Assembly: GCA_009700815.1 (NCBI GenBank)
Contig: WLLG01000013.1
Location: forward strand, 1-17,701
DNA length: 17,701 bases
Reading direction: 5' to 3'
From: Actinomycetota bacterium
GTDB taxonomy: Bacteria > Actinomycetota > Acidimicrobiia > Acidimicrobiales > Microtrichaceae
The stretch's first letter is position 1. Each line of letters opens with the position of its first letter. This document shows positions 1-6,362 of this stretch, one piece after another. Both the position numbers and the translations under genes were made by a program. A model generated the notes under the pieces. It searched no databases. It saw only the letters and a list, made by a program, of their open reading frames with translations, and had not been told where the DNA came from.

Positions 1-188
1 GCTGAATCCTGAGTCCAGGACTGCAACAACCCACGGTCAAATACCTGATGGTGATAGATCCGAGTCCCGTCGGCAGCAACTGCCTCGTGGTAGACCGTGC
101 CAGTTGCGTACTCGGGGCGCGGGTTTTCCATCTGCCCACCAGCCTGCTGCCGAGTGGTTTGCTGCCCACCTTTGGCCACAATTCCCAT
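1..188 (-). CDS. Unrecognised protein, N-terminal 62 residues only (runs off the window)
   Basis: An open frame starts at ATG 188-186 on the minus strand and is still open at the window edge. The first ~25 residues are Gln/Gly/Thr-rich, followed by a more globular-looking stretch (ATGTVYHEAVAADGTRIYHH). I do not recognise the family: it does not resemble the DUF4191 membrane protein often found after lipA in actinomycetes, and no membrane segment is visible. The start is supported by a GGGGG run about 10 nt upstream. There is also no other start codon before an in-frame TAA at 224-222. It follows lipB-lipA by 16 nt, so it is probably co-transcribed and translationally coupled. The junction carries a 17-bp tandem duplication (see repeat). 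Confidence 0.55.
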   Translation of the reverse strand, partial: MGIVAKGGQQTTRQQAGGQMENPRPEYATGTVYHEAVAADGTRIYHHQVFDRGLLQSWTQDS

Positions 189-217
189 TAGTGCTTGTCC
201 CCCATTAGTGCTTGTCC
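184..217 (-). repeat. 17-bp perfect tandem duplication spanning the lipA stop and the next gene's start
   Basis: The minus-strand unit GGACAAGCACTAATGGG occurs twice back to back (217-201 and 200-184). Each copy holds an overlapping TAATG stop/start. The first TAA (207-205) ends lipB-lipA. The ATG overlapping it opens a five-codon frame (M-G-D-K-H) that ends at the second TAA (190-188). That TAA in turn overlaps the ATG of the next gene. The two genes probably once overlapped as TAATG, and the duplication pushed them 17 nt apart. Confidence 0.9.
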
Positions 218-2052
218 ACGGTTATCGATTGTCCTGACGCAGCAGTCTGCTCGGCTGCCGCAGCGCTGCCTTTGGCGTGGTAGCTCGACCGGGTGAACGG
301 GCTCGACTCAACATGGGTAATGCCAAAGCCCTCACCGATCAGTTTGAACTCATCAAATTCCGCTGGTGTCCACCAACGAGCCACCGGCAGGTGATGCGAA
401 GTCGGCCTCAGGTATTGCCCGATCGTGACAATGCTCACCCCAACTGCGGCAAGGTCAGCCAAGGTTGCGGCAACCTCATCTGCATCCTCACCCATTCCCA
501 GAACTAGGCCCGATTTTGTTTGCAAACCCGCAGCCACCGATCGCGACAACACAGCGAGCGAGCGAGCATACGAGGCCGATGGACGCACGGCCCGCTGCAG
601 CCGAGCAACGGTTTCTATGTTGTGATTCAACACATTTGGAGCAGCATCAAAGATCAACTGAAGCGAATCTGGGTCGCCTTTGCAGTCAGAGATCAGCGCC
701 TCAATCTGCGTAGCCGGACGAGTCTGACGAATCGCTGCAATCGTGTCCGCCACATGTTGCGCGCCGCCATCAGCTAGATCATCACGGGCAACCATGGTGA
801 TGACCGCAAACTCCAAGCCCATGCGATCAACAGCCTGAGCGACACGCTCTGGCTCATGAGCGTCTAAGGCTTCTGGGTGCCGCGTATCTACCAAACAAAA
901 CCCACAAGCTCGCGTGCAGCGCTCGCCGCAAACCATAAAGGTGGCGGTTCCCTCTGCCCAGCACTCGGTCAGGTTCGGGCAGCCCGCTTCCTCGCAGACA
1001 GTGACCAAATCAAGATCCCGAATGGTCTGCTTTACCTTCAGCACCTCGCTGCCAAGTTTGAGTTTGGCTCGCATCCAGTCTGGCTTGCGATCACCAAGAG
1101 CGATCCCCTCCATAACGCCAGCTTCTGCAAGTCGTCCAAGCAGTCTGACCGAAGTCCCATCTACTGACTGACCCTGTCCTGACTGAGCCTGTGCTGACTG
1201 ACCTTGGGCGCTTGGGCGCAGTCGGTTCGACCCATCGGTAAGTTCCCCTGGTCCGGCACCTCTACTGAAGGGAGCGAGATCTGTCTCGGTCTGCCGCCAC
1301 ACCACATCGGAACGCTCATGCCACTCGGGTTGCCAGTGTTGTTCGAACCGTGCGACAAATGCGTCAACGGCTGCATGCATGCTCACCTCGTGGCCCTCAT
1401 TGGCGAGAGATGTCACGCCAAACTCAGCAATTCCACAGGGAACGATATGAGAGAAGTACTCCAAGTCAGGAGAGACATTCAAAGCAATTCCATGTAGGGA
1501 TCTGCCGTGTTCGATCCGTACGCCGATGGCTGCAATTTTGCGTGCACGATCAGTGTTGGGTTCAATCCAAACTCCCGGATACCCATCATGTCGGCCTGCA
1601 CCCACTAAGCCAAGGTCTGCAATAGTCAGGATCAGGATCTGTTCGAGCAGGGCAATGTAGGCCTGAGTGTCTGCCAACGTTCCAATCAGTTGCGGGTCGG
1701 AATGACCGGGGTTCCAACCCTTGGGCGGAAGTTGCAGAATCGGGTAGGCAACAAGTTGACCCGGACCGTGATACGTCACATCGCCGCCCCTATCGGATTC
1801 TACGAGTTCGGCCCGAACAGCGAGTGGGTCAACTAAGACATGATCGGGGTTGGCGTTGCGCCCCAGGGTAAAGGTGTGTGGGTGCTCAAGTAGCAGCAGC
1901 CGATCAACTCCAGTTTTCGGAAGCTCCGCGTGCAGTCCCCGTTGAAGCGCCCATGCGTCTTGATAGGGCACCGTGCCAAGCCAGCGGGTGCGCAGTCCCC
2001 CACCAAGGCCACGCAGGGCTTCCGGCGCACGGGAAGAAGAGAGCATCGTCAT
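205..2052 (-). CDS. lipB-lipA: LipB-LipA fusion: octanoyl-ACP:protein octanoyltransferase fused to lipoyl synthase
   Basis: A single uninterrupted 615-aa frame encodes both steps of lipoate assembly. Residues ~20-245 are LipB (BPL/LplA fold): RGGDVTYHGPGQ at 88-99, the conserved Lys172 (RKIAAIG) and nucleophile Cys206 (VPCG). It moves octanoyl from ACP to the lipoyl-domain lysine. Residues ~300-595 are LipA (radical SAM): auxiliary-cluster cysteines 353, 358 and 364 (CEEAGCPNLTEC), SAM-cluster cysteines 379, 383 and 386 (CTRACGFC), and RSSYHA at 588-593 with the Ser that ligates the auxiliary cluster. Residues ~250-300 are a Gln/Ser/Gly-rich linker with a pentad repeat. All catalytic residues of both halves are present. 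LipB and LipA are normally separate proteins of roughly 220-250 and 290-330 aa. An internal ATG (1113-1111, Met314) has no convincing Shine-Dalgarno, which favours a true fusion. The gene begins 37 nt after dlaT, whose product is the substrate. The start could equally be Met3. Confidence 0.93.
   Translation of the reverse strand: MTMLSSSRAPEALRGLGGGLRTRWLGTVPYQDAWALQRGLHAELPKTGVDRLLLLEHPHTFTLGRNANPDHVLVDPLAVRAELVESDRGGDVTYHGPGQLVAYPILQLPPKGWNPGHSDPQLIGTLADTQAYIALLEQILILTIADLGLVGAGRHDGYPGVWIEPNTDRARKIAAIGVRIEHGRSLHGIALNVSPDLEYFSHIVPCGIAEFGVTSLANEGHEVSMHAAVDAFVARFEQHWQPEWHERSDVVWRQTETDLAPFSRGAGPGELTDGSNRLRPSAQGQSAQAQSGQGQSVDGTSVRLLGRLAEAGVMEGIALGDRKPDWMRAKLKLGSEVLKVKQTIRDLDLVTVCEEAGCPNLTECWAEGTATFMVCGERCTRACGFCLVDTRHPEALDAHEPERVAQAVDRMGLEFAVITMVARDDLADGGAQHVADTIAAIRQTRPATQIEALISDCKGDPDSLQLIFDAAPNVLNHNIETVARLQRAVRPSASYARSLAVLSRSVAAGLQTKSGLVLGMGEDADEVAATLADLAAVGVSIVTIGQYLRPTSHHLPVARWWTPAEFDEFKLIGEGFGITHVESSPFTRSSYHAKGSAAAAEQTAASGQSITVDKH
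1164..1208 (-). repeat. Three tandem 15-bp units in the LipB-LipA linker
   Basis: Plus-strand units at 1164-1178, 1179-1193 and 1194-1208 all begin CTGACTGA and differ at a few positions. In the protein they encode the (A/G)Q(G/A)QS pentad around residues 282-297, exactly between the two enzyme domains. The unit length is a multiple of three, so copy-number change would lengthen or shorten the linker without breaking the frame. Confidence 0.85.
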
Positions 2053-2089
2053 ACCCTGTCAGATTCGGAGAGGCTCACTGCCGCGGGAT

Positions 2090-3550
2090 TCAGATCTCTG
2101 CTGCCCAGTCTCGAGTTTGAAGGATCTCTTTGACTCGCTGCATGAACGCTGCGGCATAGGCACCATCAAAGGCTCGATGGTCCCAAGACAAGGTCAAGTT
2201 GCCCACCGAGTGAATAGCAATGCTCTCCACTCCGAAAGCATCAACAGCAACCACCGGCTGACGAGAAACCCCGTCGGTAGACAGAATTGCAACCTGCGGC
2301 TGGTTGATAATGGGGACAACAATGAGGGTTCCGTAGCTGCCCGAATTCGACAACGTAAACGTGCCACCAGAGATGTCATCCGGACCAAGCTGCCGGTTTC
2401 TGGCTCGCGCAGCTAAGTCATGAATATCGCTGGCAATGGCTCGGAGACGCTTATCGTGTGCGTCTCGAACCACTGGAGCGATCAGGCCTTCGAACCCCAG
2501 GTCGACCGCAACGGAAAGGTGAACGGCATCATGCAAGATGACGGCCCCATCACCCATCGAAGCGTTCATATGAGGGAACTCGTGCAGAGCGTCGACCACT
2601 GCTCGAGAAATAAACGGCAGATAGGTCAGTGAATAGCCCTCGTCGGCTTTGAACTGATCACGATGGGCTTGCCTGACCCGCTCAACGCCCTCGTAGTCCA
2701 CCTGAACAATGGTGATGGCATGCGGGGCTGAGGCCCTTGAGGTCAGCATCGCTTGGCCAGTGATGCGTCGGATCTTATTCAGTTCTTCTACGCGTTCTCC
2801 GGTGCCAGGAACCATGGGGGCAATGCCAGTTCGTGGGGCTGCGGGGACTGGCGCAGCGACGGGTGCAGGTGCAGCGGGGGCCGGGGCAGAAGCGGCCGGT
2901 GCAGCGGAAGCAGCAGGGGTGGCTCCGGCCCGGGAATCAACAACTGCGAGCACATCCTCTCGGGTGATGCGTCCGCCCACGCCCGTTCCAACAATGGTGG
3001 TCGGATCGAGCTGGTGCTCCTCGATCAGGCGGCGGACCAGCGGTGAGAGCAACGCCCCAGCAGCCATCGGCTGGGCAGGTGCAGGTGCAGGTGCAGGTGC
3101 AACGGGAGTCTGAACTGCAGGTTCGGGAGCAGGTGCAGGTGCAGGTGCAGGTGCAGGAGCAGCCGCCACAGGTGCCGGCGCAGGTGCCTCGGCCACAGGT
3201 GCAGGTGCAGGTGCGGGAGCAGCCGCCACAGGTGCCGGCGCGTGTGCGGGAGCCTCGGCCACAGGAGCAGGAGCAGGTGCAGCGGGTGCTTCTGCTGCTG
3301 GGGAAGCCGGTGCGGCGTCCCCTCCCAGCACGGCAAGCACGGTCCCCACGTCTACCGTGTCGCCCTCGGGAACACGAATCTCGGTTAGCACTCCCGCTGA
3401 AGGCGCAGGAACCTCGGTATCGACCTTGTCGGTTGAAACCTCAAAGAGCGGCTCATCCTCCTCAATCGACTCGCCGACTTGTTTGAACCAACGGGTAATG
3501 GTGCCTTCGGTGACTGATTCACCTAGCTGCGGCATCAAGATCTCGGGCAT
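2090..3550 (-). CDS. dlaT: Dihydrolipoamide acyltransferase, E2 of 2-oxoacid dehydrogenase complex(es)
   Basis: The 486-aa E2 core protein carries acyl groups from E1 to CoA on a swinging lipoyl arm. Residues 1-76 are one lipoyl domain with the modified Lys42 in STDKVDT. Residues ~79-163 are an Ala-Pro linker, ~168-204 the peripheral subunit-binding domain (LVRRLIEEH...GRITREDV), and ~208-240 a second Ala-Pro linker. Residues ~245-486 form the catalytic domain with DHRAFDG (His458, Asp462). In actinomycetes one E2 commonly serves pyruvate dehydrogenase with AceE; annotation pipelines often call it SucB. The nearby aceE and lpd support a PDH role, but the acyl specificity cannot be read from sequence. 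Many actinobacterial homologues have two or more lipoyl domains; this one has one. GAAGGGA lies roughly 10 nt upstream of the ATG. Confidence 0.93.
   Translation of the reverse strand: MPEILMPQLGESVTEGTITRWFKQVGESIEEDEPLFEVSTDKVDTEVPAPSAGVLTEIRVPEGDTVDVGTVLAVLGGDAAPASPAAEAPAAPAPAPVAEAPAHAPAPVAAAPAPAPAPVAEAPAPAPVAAAPAPAPAPAPAPEPAVQTPVAPAPAPAPAQPMAAGALLSPLVRRLIEEHQLDPTTIVGTGVGGRITREDVLAVVDSRAGATPAASAAPAASAPAPAAPAPVAAPVPAAPRTGIAPMVPGTGERVEELNKIRRITGQAMLTSRASAPHAITIVQVDYEGVERVRQAHRDQFKADEGYSLTYLPFISRAVVDALHEFPHMNASMGDGAVILHDAVHLSVAVDLGFEGLIAPVVRDAHDKRLRAIASDIHDLAARARNRQLGPDDISGGTFTLSNSGSYGTLIVVPIINQPQVAILSTDGVSRQPVVAVDAFGVESIAIHSVGNLTLSWDHRAFDGAYAAAFMQRVKEILQTRDWAAEI
3062..3316 (-). repeat. Ala-Pro-rich interdomain linker, low-complexity DNA
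   Basis: This codes for residues ~79-163 of E2, dominated by (AP)n runs with occasional VAEAPA and VAAAPA blocks. At DNA level it is a degenerate GCAGGT hexamer array (plus strand). Such linkers give the lipoyl arm its mobility. The array also produces long spurious open frames on the other strand and in other frames. The hexamer runs are prone to slippage and assembly error, always in steps of two residues. Confidence 0.85.
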
Positions 3551-3574
3551 AAGAGGATGTTCCCTTCACTGTCT

Positions 3575-3590
3575 GATTCACCGTTGAATC
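3575..3590. promoter_or_regulatory. 16-bp inverted repeat in the dlaT leader
   Basis: GATTCACCGTTGAATC has 6-bp perfect arms around CCGT and ends 25 nt upstream of the dlaT start, in the 166-bp gap between lpd and dlaT. It could be an operator or a short hairpin. I cannot tie it to a regulator. The rest of the gap (3551-3716) holds no ORF and no promoter I would call with confidence. Confidence 0.3.
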
Positions 3591-3716
3591 CGGCAGATCA
3601 GGTTCAGTTTACTTGTGTTGAACTTGTCTCGTTACTCAGTGAAATTTGGGGTAGATCAGCAGCTCTCGCATCCTGCGCGAAGTGAGCCGTGTGGGTCGCC
3701 GCCCAAGTGTTCTGAC

Positions 3717-5207
3717 CTATCCGTGAAGCGATCTGCCGGTGAGCGCCAACATGGACTCTCCAAAGAGTTCGGTCAAGGATGGATGAGGCTGTATCAGTGC
3801 AGCGACCTCATCAACAGTGGCCTCCCAGTTGACTGCTAAGTAGCCACCTGACAGCTGCTCAGTTACCCAAGGCCCAACCATGTGAACGCCCAAAACAGTG
3901 CCGGCAGTTCCATCAGCGCGCCGTTCGGCGATGATCTTGACGAGACCATCGGTCTCTCCCAAGATCTGCGCCCGACTGTTTCCGGCGAAGCGGTGCTTCG
4001 ACACCACGACCTCATATCCAGCCGCCTTTGCCGTTGCCTCGGAGTGGCCAGCAAAGGCAACCTCGGGATGGCAATAAATCGCCCAAGGAACCTTTCCGTA
4101 GTCGATCGGCGTCGGAGACTCACCAAGGATGTCTTTGATTGCAAGAATGCCCTCGGCAAAGGCCACATGCGCCAACTGCGGACTAGCAATGGCATCCCCA
4201 ATTGCCCAGACCGAGGGCTCGGCAGTACGGCAGAGCGAATCGACTTCAAGGTGTCCACGATCAGAGACGTGAACCTGTGTTCCAGCGTCGAGCAGACCCC
4301 CGGAATACGGCACACGGCCAACAGAGACCACCACTACATCAGTATCGATTGTTTCGCCGTCACCAAACTGCACTGTTGTTCCGCCGACTGGGTTTGGTGT
4401 GTGCCCCGTCACAGCGACCCCAGCGCGAACAGTTATGCCCTTCTTTTTAAATGACTGCAGCACGACGCGAGTGACATCGTCATCGCATCCGGGAAGCACC
4501 TTCGGAAGGGCCTCGAGGATTGTCACGCTGCTGCCCAAGTCGGCCAAGGTCGACGCAAATTCACAACCAATCGCGCCTCCGCCAATGACCACCGCTCGGC
4601 GGGGAATCTGCGTGAGATGAAAGAACTCATCCGATGTAACGACAATGGTTCCGTCGGGCTCAAAGCCAGGAATGACTCGAGGCACGGACCCGGGTGCGAG
4701 GATGACTGCATCGCCAGAAATGTCCGCCTGTTCGCCATCAAGACCCACAATGTGGACCTGCTTGTCGGGGCCAAGAGAACCCAGACCATTAAACATCGTG
4801 ACCTTGCGATTCTTCAGCAGCATGACCACACCGCCAGCAAGTTTGTTGATCACTTCTTGCTTGCGTGCCAGCGTGATGCTCCAGTCAACCGTCTTGGGCT
4901 CGACAATGACTCCGAACTCAGCAGCATGCTTGACGGTTCTAACGATTGAGGCCGTTTCAAGAAGCTCTTTTGCTGGGATGCAGCCTCTGTGCAAACAGGT
5001 GCCCCCAATTTTGTCCATCTCTACGAGTGCAACATTGAGACCAGCTGAGGCCCCATAGAGGGCTGCGCCATATCCACCTGGCCCGCCCCCAATGACTACA
5101 ACATCAAAATGTTGGCCTGAGGGTGCCGATCCGTTACTAGTGCCCGTTAGCAAGGGATCGGCTGTAGCAGTAGTCGCTGCTTGCGCATTGGTGTCATCCA
5201 CGACCAA
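3717..5207 (-). CDS. lpdA: Dihydrolipoamide dehydrogenase, E3
   Basis: This 496-aa FAD/NAD disulfide oxidoreductase reoxidises dihydrolipoyl groups on E2 (and GcvH), passing electrons to NAD+. The FAD-binding GGGPGGYGAAL is at 40-50, the redox-active disulfide Cys71/Cys76 in GGTCLHRGCIPAK, and the NAD-binding GGGAIGCEFAS at 209-219. FAD motif II AIGD is at 335-338, and the C-terminal interface has the His475/Glu480 dyad (HPSLTE). The disulfide motif reads CLHRGC where many homologues have CLNVGC. The protein has an unusual ~30-residue Ala/Thr/Ser-rich N-terminal extension before the Rossmann fold. The start is TTG at 5207 with GTG (5201) as an alternative; neither has a strong Shine-Dalgarno. 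Lying 8 nt after the stop of the small membrane protein, it is probably translationally coupled to it. Confidence 0.93.
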   Translation of the reverse strand: MVVDDTNAQAATTATADPLLTGTSNGSAPSGQHFDVVVIGGGPGGYGAALYGASAGLNVALVEMDKIGGTCLHRGCIPAKELLETASIVRTVKHAAEFGVIVEPKTVDWSITLARKQEVINKLAGGVVMLLKNRKVTMFNGLGSLGPDKQVHIVGLDGEQADISGDAVILAPGSVPRVIPGFEPDGTIVVTSDEFFHLTQIPRRAVVIGGGAIGCEFASTLADLGSSVTILEALPKVLPGCDDDVTRVVLQSFKKKGITVRAGVAVTGHTPNPVGGTTVQFGDGETIDTDVVVVSVGRVPYSGGLLDAGTQVHVSDRGHLEVDSLCRTAEPSVWAIGDAIASPQLAHVAFAEGILAIKDILGESPTPIDYGKVPWAIYCHPEVAFAGHSEATAKAAGYEVVVSKHRFAGNSRAQILGETDGLVKIIAERRADGTAGTVLGVHMVGPWVTEQLSGGYLAVNWEATVDEVAALIQPHPSLTELFGESMLALTGRSLHG

Positions 5208-5215
5208 CAGACTAC

Positions 5216-5392
5216 TCAGATGAGCTGCGCCGCTTGCACAGCAAAGGCAACCAAAATTGCCATCCCACAGATCAAAGCAAGAACTATCAGCATTCGGGTG
5301 CTCACAGGGACCAAGTTAGGACCTTTTGCCTGCAGCGATACCACCGGGTCAAAGCGAGCGCAGCCATCCTGACTAATGTCATGGTCTGACAT
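5216..5392 (-). CDS. 58-aa small membrane protein upstream of lpd
   Basis: This short frame starts at ATG 5392 (MSDHDISQDG) with GAG 6-9 nt upstream. Its hydrophilic N-terminal half is followed by one hydrophobic segment at ~34-56 (MLIVLALICGMAILVAFAVQ), which predicts a single membrane span near the C terminus. The frame is open further upstream, but that extension would run through the divergent promoter and into the plus-strand gene, so I reject it. It is the first gene of the minus-strand lipoyl block and ends 8 nt before lpd. I do not recognise the family. It could anchor or localise the complex, or be a bystander; nothing in the sequence decides. Confidence 0.6.
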   Translation of the reverse strand: MSDHDISQDGCARFDPVVSLQAKGPNLVPVSTRMLIVLALICGMAILVAFAVQAAQLI

Positions 5393-5477
5393 GTGGCGCT
5401 CTGTCAGAGTGAGTGCGCCTGGAACAACGCTAGAGCCGCAACAATCGAGCGCTACTGCGCCAGAACTGGAGAACCAC
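5393..5477. promoter_or_regulatory. Divergent intergenic region between the lipoyl block and the SDR operon
   Basis: Once the two starts are set at 5392 (minus) and 5478 (plus), an 85-bp gap remains that must hold promoters for both directions. It includes the small palindrome CTCTGTCAGAG (5399-5409) inside wider GGCGC/GCGCC arms (5395-5399, 5415-5419). GGAG at 5468-5471 is the ribosome binding site that fixes the SDR start. I could not assign clear -35/-10 boxes. Confidence 0.45.
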
Positions 5478-6245
5478 GTGCGAGATGCACTAGGTGAAGT
5501 GCAATCAGTACTAGTACTCGGAGGCGGGTCAGACATTGGCCAGGCTGTCTGCCTGCGCCTGATTCAGGGCCGCTGCAGAACCGTGATTCTGGCCGGACGC
5601 CCTGAAGATGGCATGGATGCTGTGGCTCAGGTGCTGCTCGCCGGAGGAGCAGACAAGGTGGAGATTGTTCACTGGGATTGCACTGACGTTGACAGCCACC
5701 CAAAGGTGATTGGTGATGTGTTCGACGAGTTCGGCGATATCGATCTGGTGTACGCACCCGCAGGAATTTTGGGCAGCCAAGAAGCGTTCGAGGCCGACCC
5801 TGCCTTTGCCGCTGCGGCCGTGCAGATCAACTTCGCCGGGTTGGTCTCTGCCAGCTTGGTAGTAGCAGAGCGATTCAAAGCCCAAGGTCATGGCGTGTTA
5901 GTCCTGATGTCCTCCGTTGCGGGGCTCCGAGCCCGCAAGGACAACTTTGTCTATGGATCAACCAAAGCTGGCTTGGATGCATTTGCTCAGGGCCTAGGGG
6001 ACAGCTTGGTTGGAACGGGCATCAAGGTGATCGTTGTGCGCCCTGGCTTTGTGCATACCAAGATGACCACCGGCATGAAGGCTGCACCATTCTCGACCAC
6101 TCCAGAAAATGTTGCAGAACTGCTCAGCTCTGCACTCGCGAATGGCCACGAGGTGGTCTGGGCACCTCCGATCCTGAAGTACCCGTTCTTTATTTTCCGC
6201 CTTTTACCACGCGCAGTGTGGCGCAAGGTCAGCGAGCGCGGCTAG
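5478..6245 (+). CDS. DprE2-like short-chain dehydrogenase/reductase
   Basis: This is a 255-aa Rossmann-fold oxidoreductase. The nucleotide-binding GGGSDIG is at 15-21, the catalytic Ser145/146, and Tyr159-x3-Lys163 (YGSTK). I chose GTG 5478 over the upstream ATG 5376. GGAG sits 6 nt before it, and the resulting N terminus (RDALGEVQSVLVLGGG) matches mycobacterial DprE2, as I remember it (DAVGNPQTVLLLGGT). The length is then about that of DprE2 (254 aa), and the frame no longer overlaps the divergent gene. Other DprE2-like stretches are DSHPK, NFVYGSTKAGLD, VRPG and EVVWAPP, plus a Pro/Arg-rich hydrophobic C terminus. DprE2 makes decaprenylphosphoryl-arabinose with DprE1. DprE1 is not in the window, so the substrate is unproven. 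Confidence 0.85.
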   Translation: MRDALGEVQSVLVLGGGSDIGQAVCLRLIQGRCRTVILAGRPEDGMDAVAQVLLAGGADKVEIVHWDCTDVDSHPKVIGDVFDEFGDIDLVYAPAGILGSQEAFEADPAFAAAAVQINFAGLVSASLVVAERFKAQGHGVLVLMSSVAGLRARKDNFVYGSTKAGLDAFAQGLGDSLVGTGIKVIVVRPGFVHTKMTTGMKAAPFSTTPENVAELLSSALANGHEVVWAPPILKYPFFIFRLLPRAVWRKVSERG

Positions 6246-6265
6246 CTCAGATCAGCCTGGTGGTA

Positions 6266-6298
6266 CCTGCGCGGCTAGAGGCCTCGCGACCGCGCAGG
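6266..6298. terminator. GC-rich hairpin after the DprE2-like gene, possible terminator
   Basis: Perfect 9-bp arms CCTGCGCGG (6266-6274) and CCGCGCAGG (6290-6298) enclose a 15-nt loop that itself contains GAGGCCTC. It lies 20 bp after the stop. No T-run follows, so it may be a weak terminator, an attenuating or processing hairpin, or an operator for the downstream operon. Confidence 0.4.
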
Positions 6299-6300
6299 CT

Positions 6301-6315
6301 GTTAGCAGTGCTAAC
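6301..6315. promoter_or_regulatory. 15-bp palindrome, operator candidate
   Basis: GTTAGCAGTGCTAAC has perfect 7-bp arms around a single G. It begins 2 bp after the preceding hairpin and 48 bp before the epimerase start. The compact dyad symmetry suits a dimeric repressor better than an RNA hairpin. TTAGCA/TGCTAA superficially recalls the CIRCE half-sites, but the 9-nt spacer is missing. Confidence 0.35.
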
Positions 6316-6362
6316 CAAGTATGCGTACCGGCACGTCCCGTCGGCGAAAGAGGAAATGACTG

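Noticed and set aside
2709..3486. Long plus-strand open frames (2709-3113, 3043-3486) and a minus-strand alternative frame (3025-3336) opposite or inside dlaT
   Set aside because: They are made by the Ala-Pro-coding hexamer array, which is open in several frames. The translations are low-complexity (VQVQVQ, HLHLHL) with no family pattern.
3573..3587. 15-nt stretch CTGATTCACCGTTGA shared with 8682-8696
   Set aside because: The second copy lies in the conserved NGESVRI codons of the SDR, so the match is most likely chance and not a dispersed element.
5376..5477. N-terminal extension of the DprE2-like SDR from ATG 5376
   Set aside because: It overlaps the divergent gene's start, has no ribosome site, and lacks similarity to the family. 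GTG 5478 with GGAG fits better.
6301..6315. CIRCE (HrcA) element, from TTAGCA/TGCTAA
   Set aside because: CIRCE needs TTAGCACTC and GAGTGCTAA separated by 9 nt. Here the arms are separated by one base.
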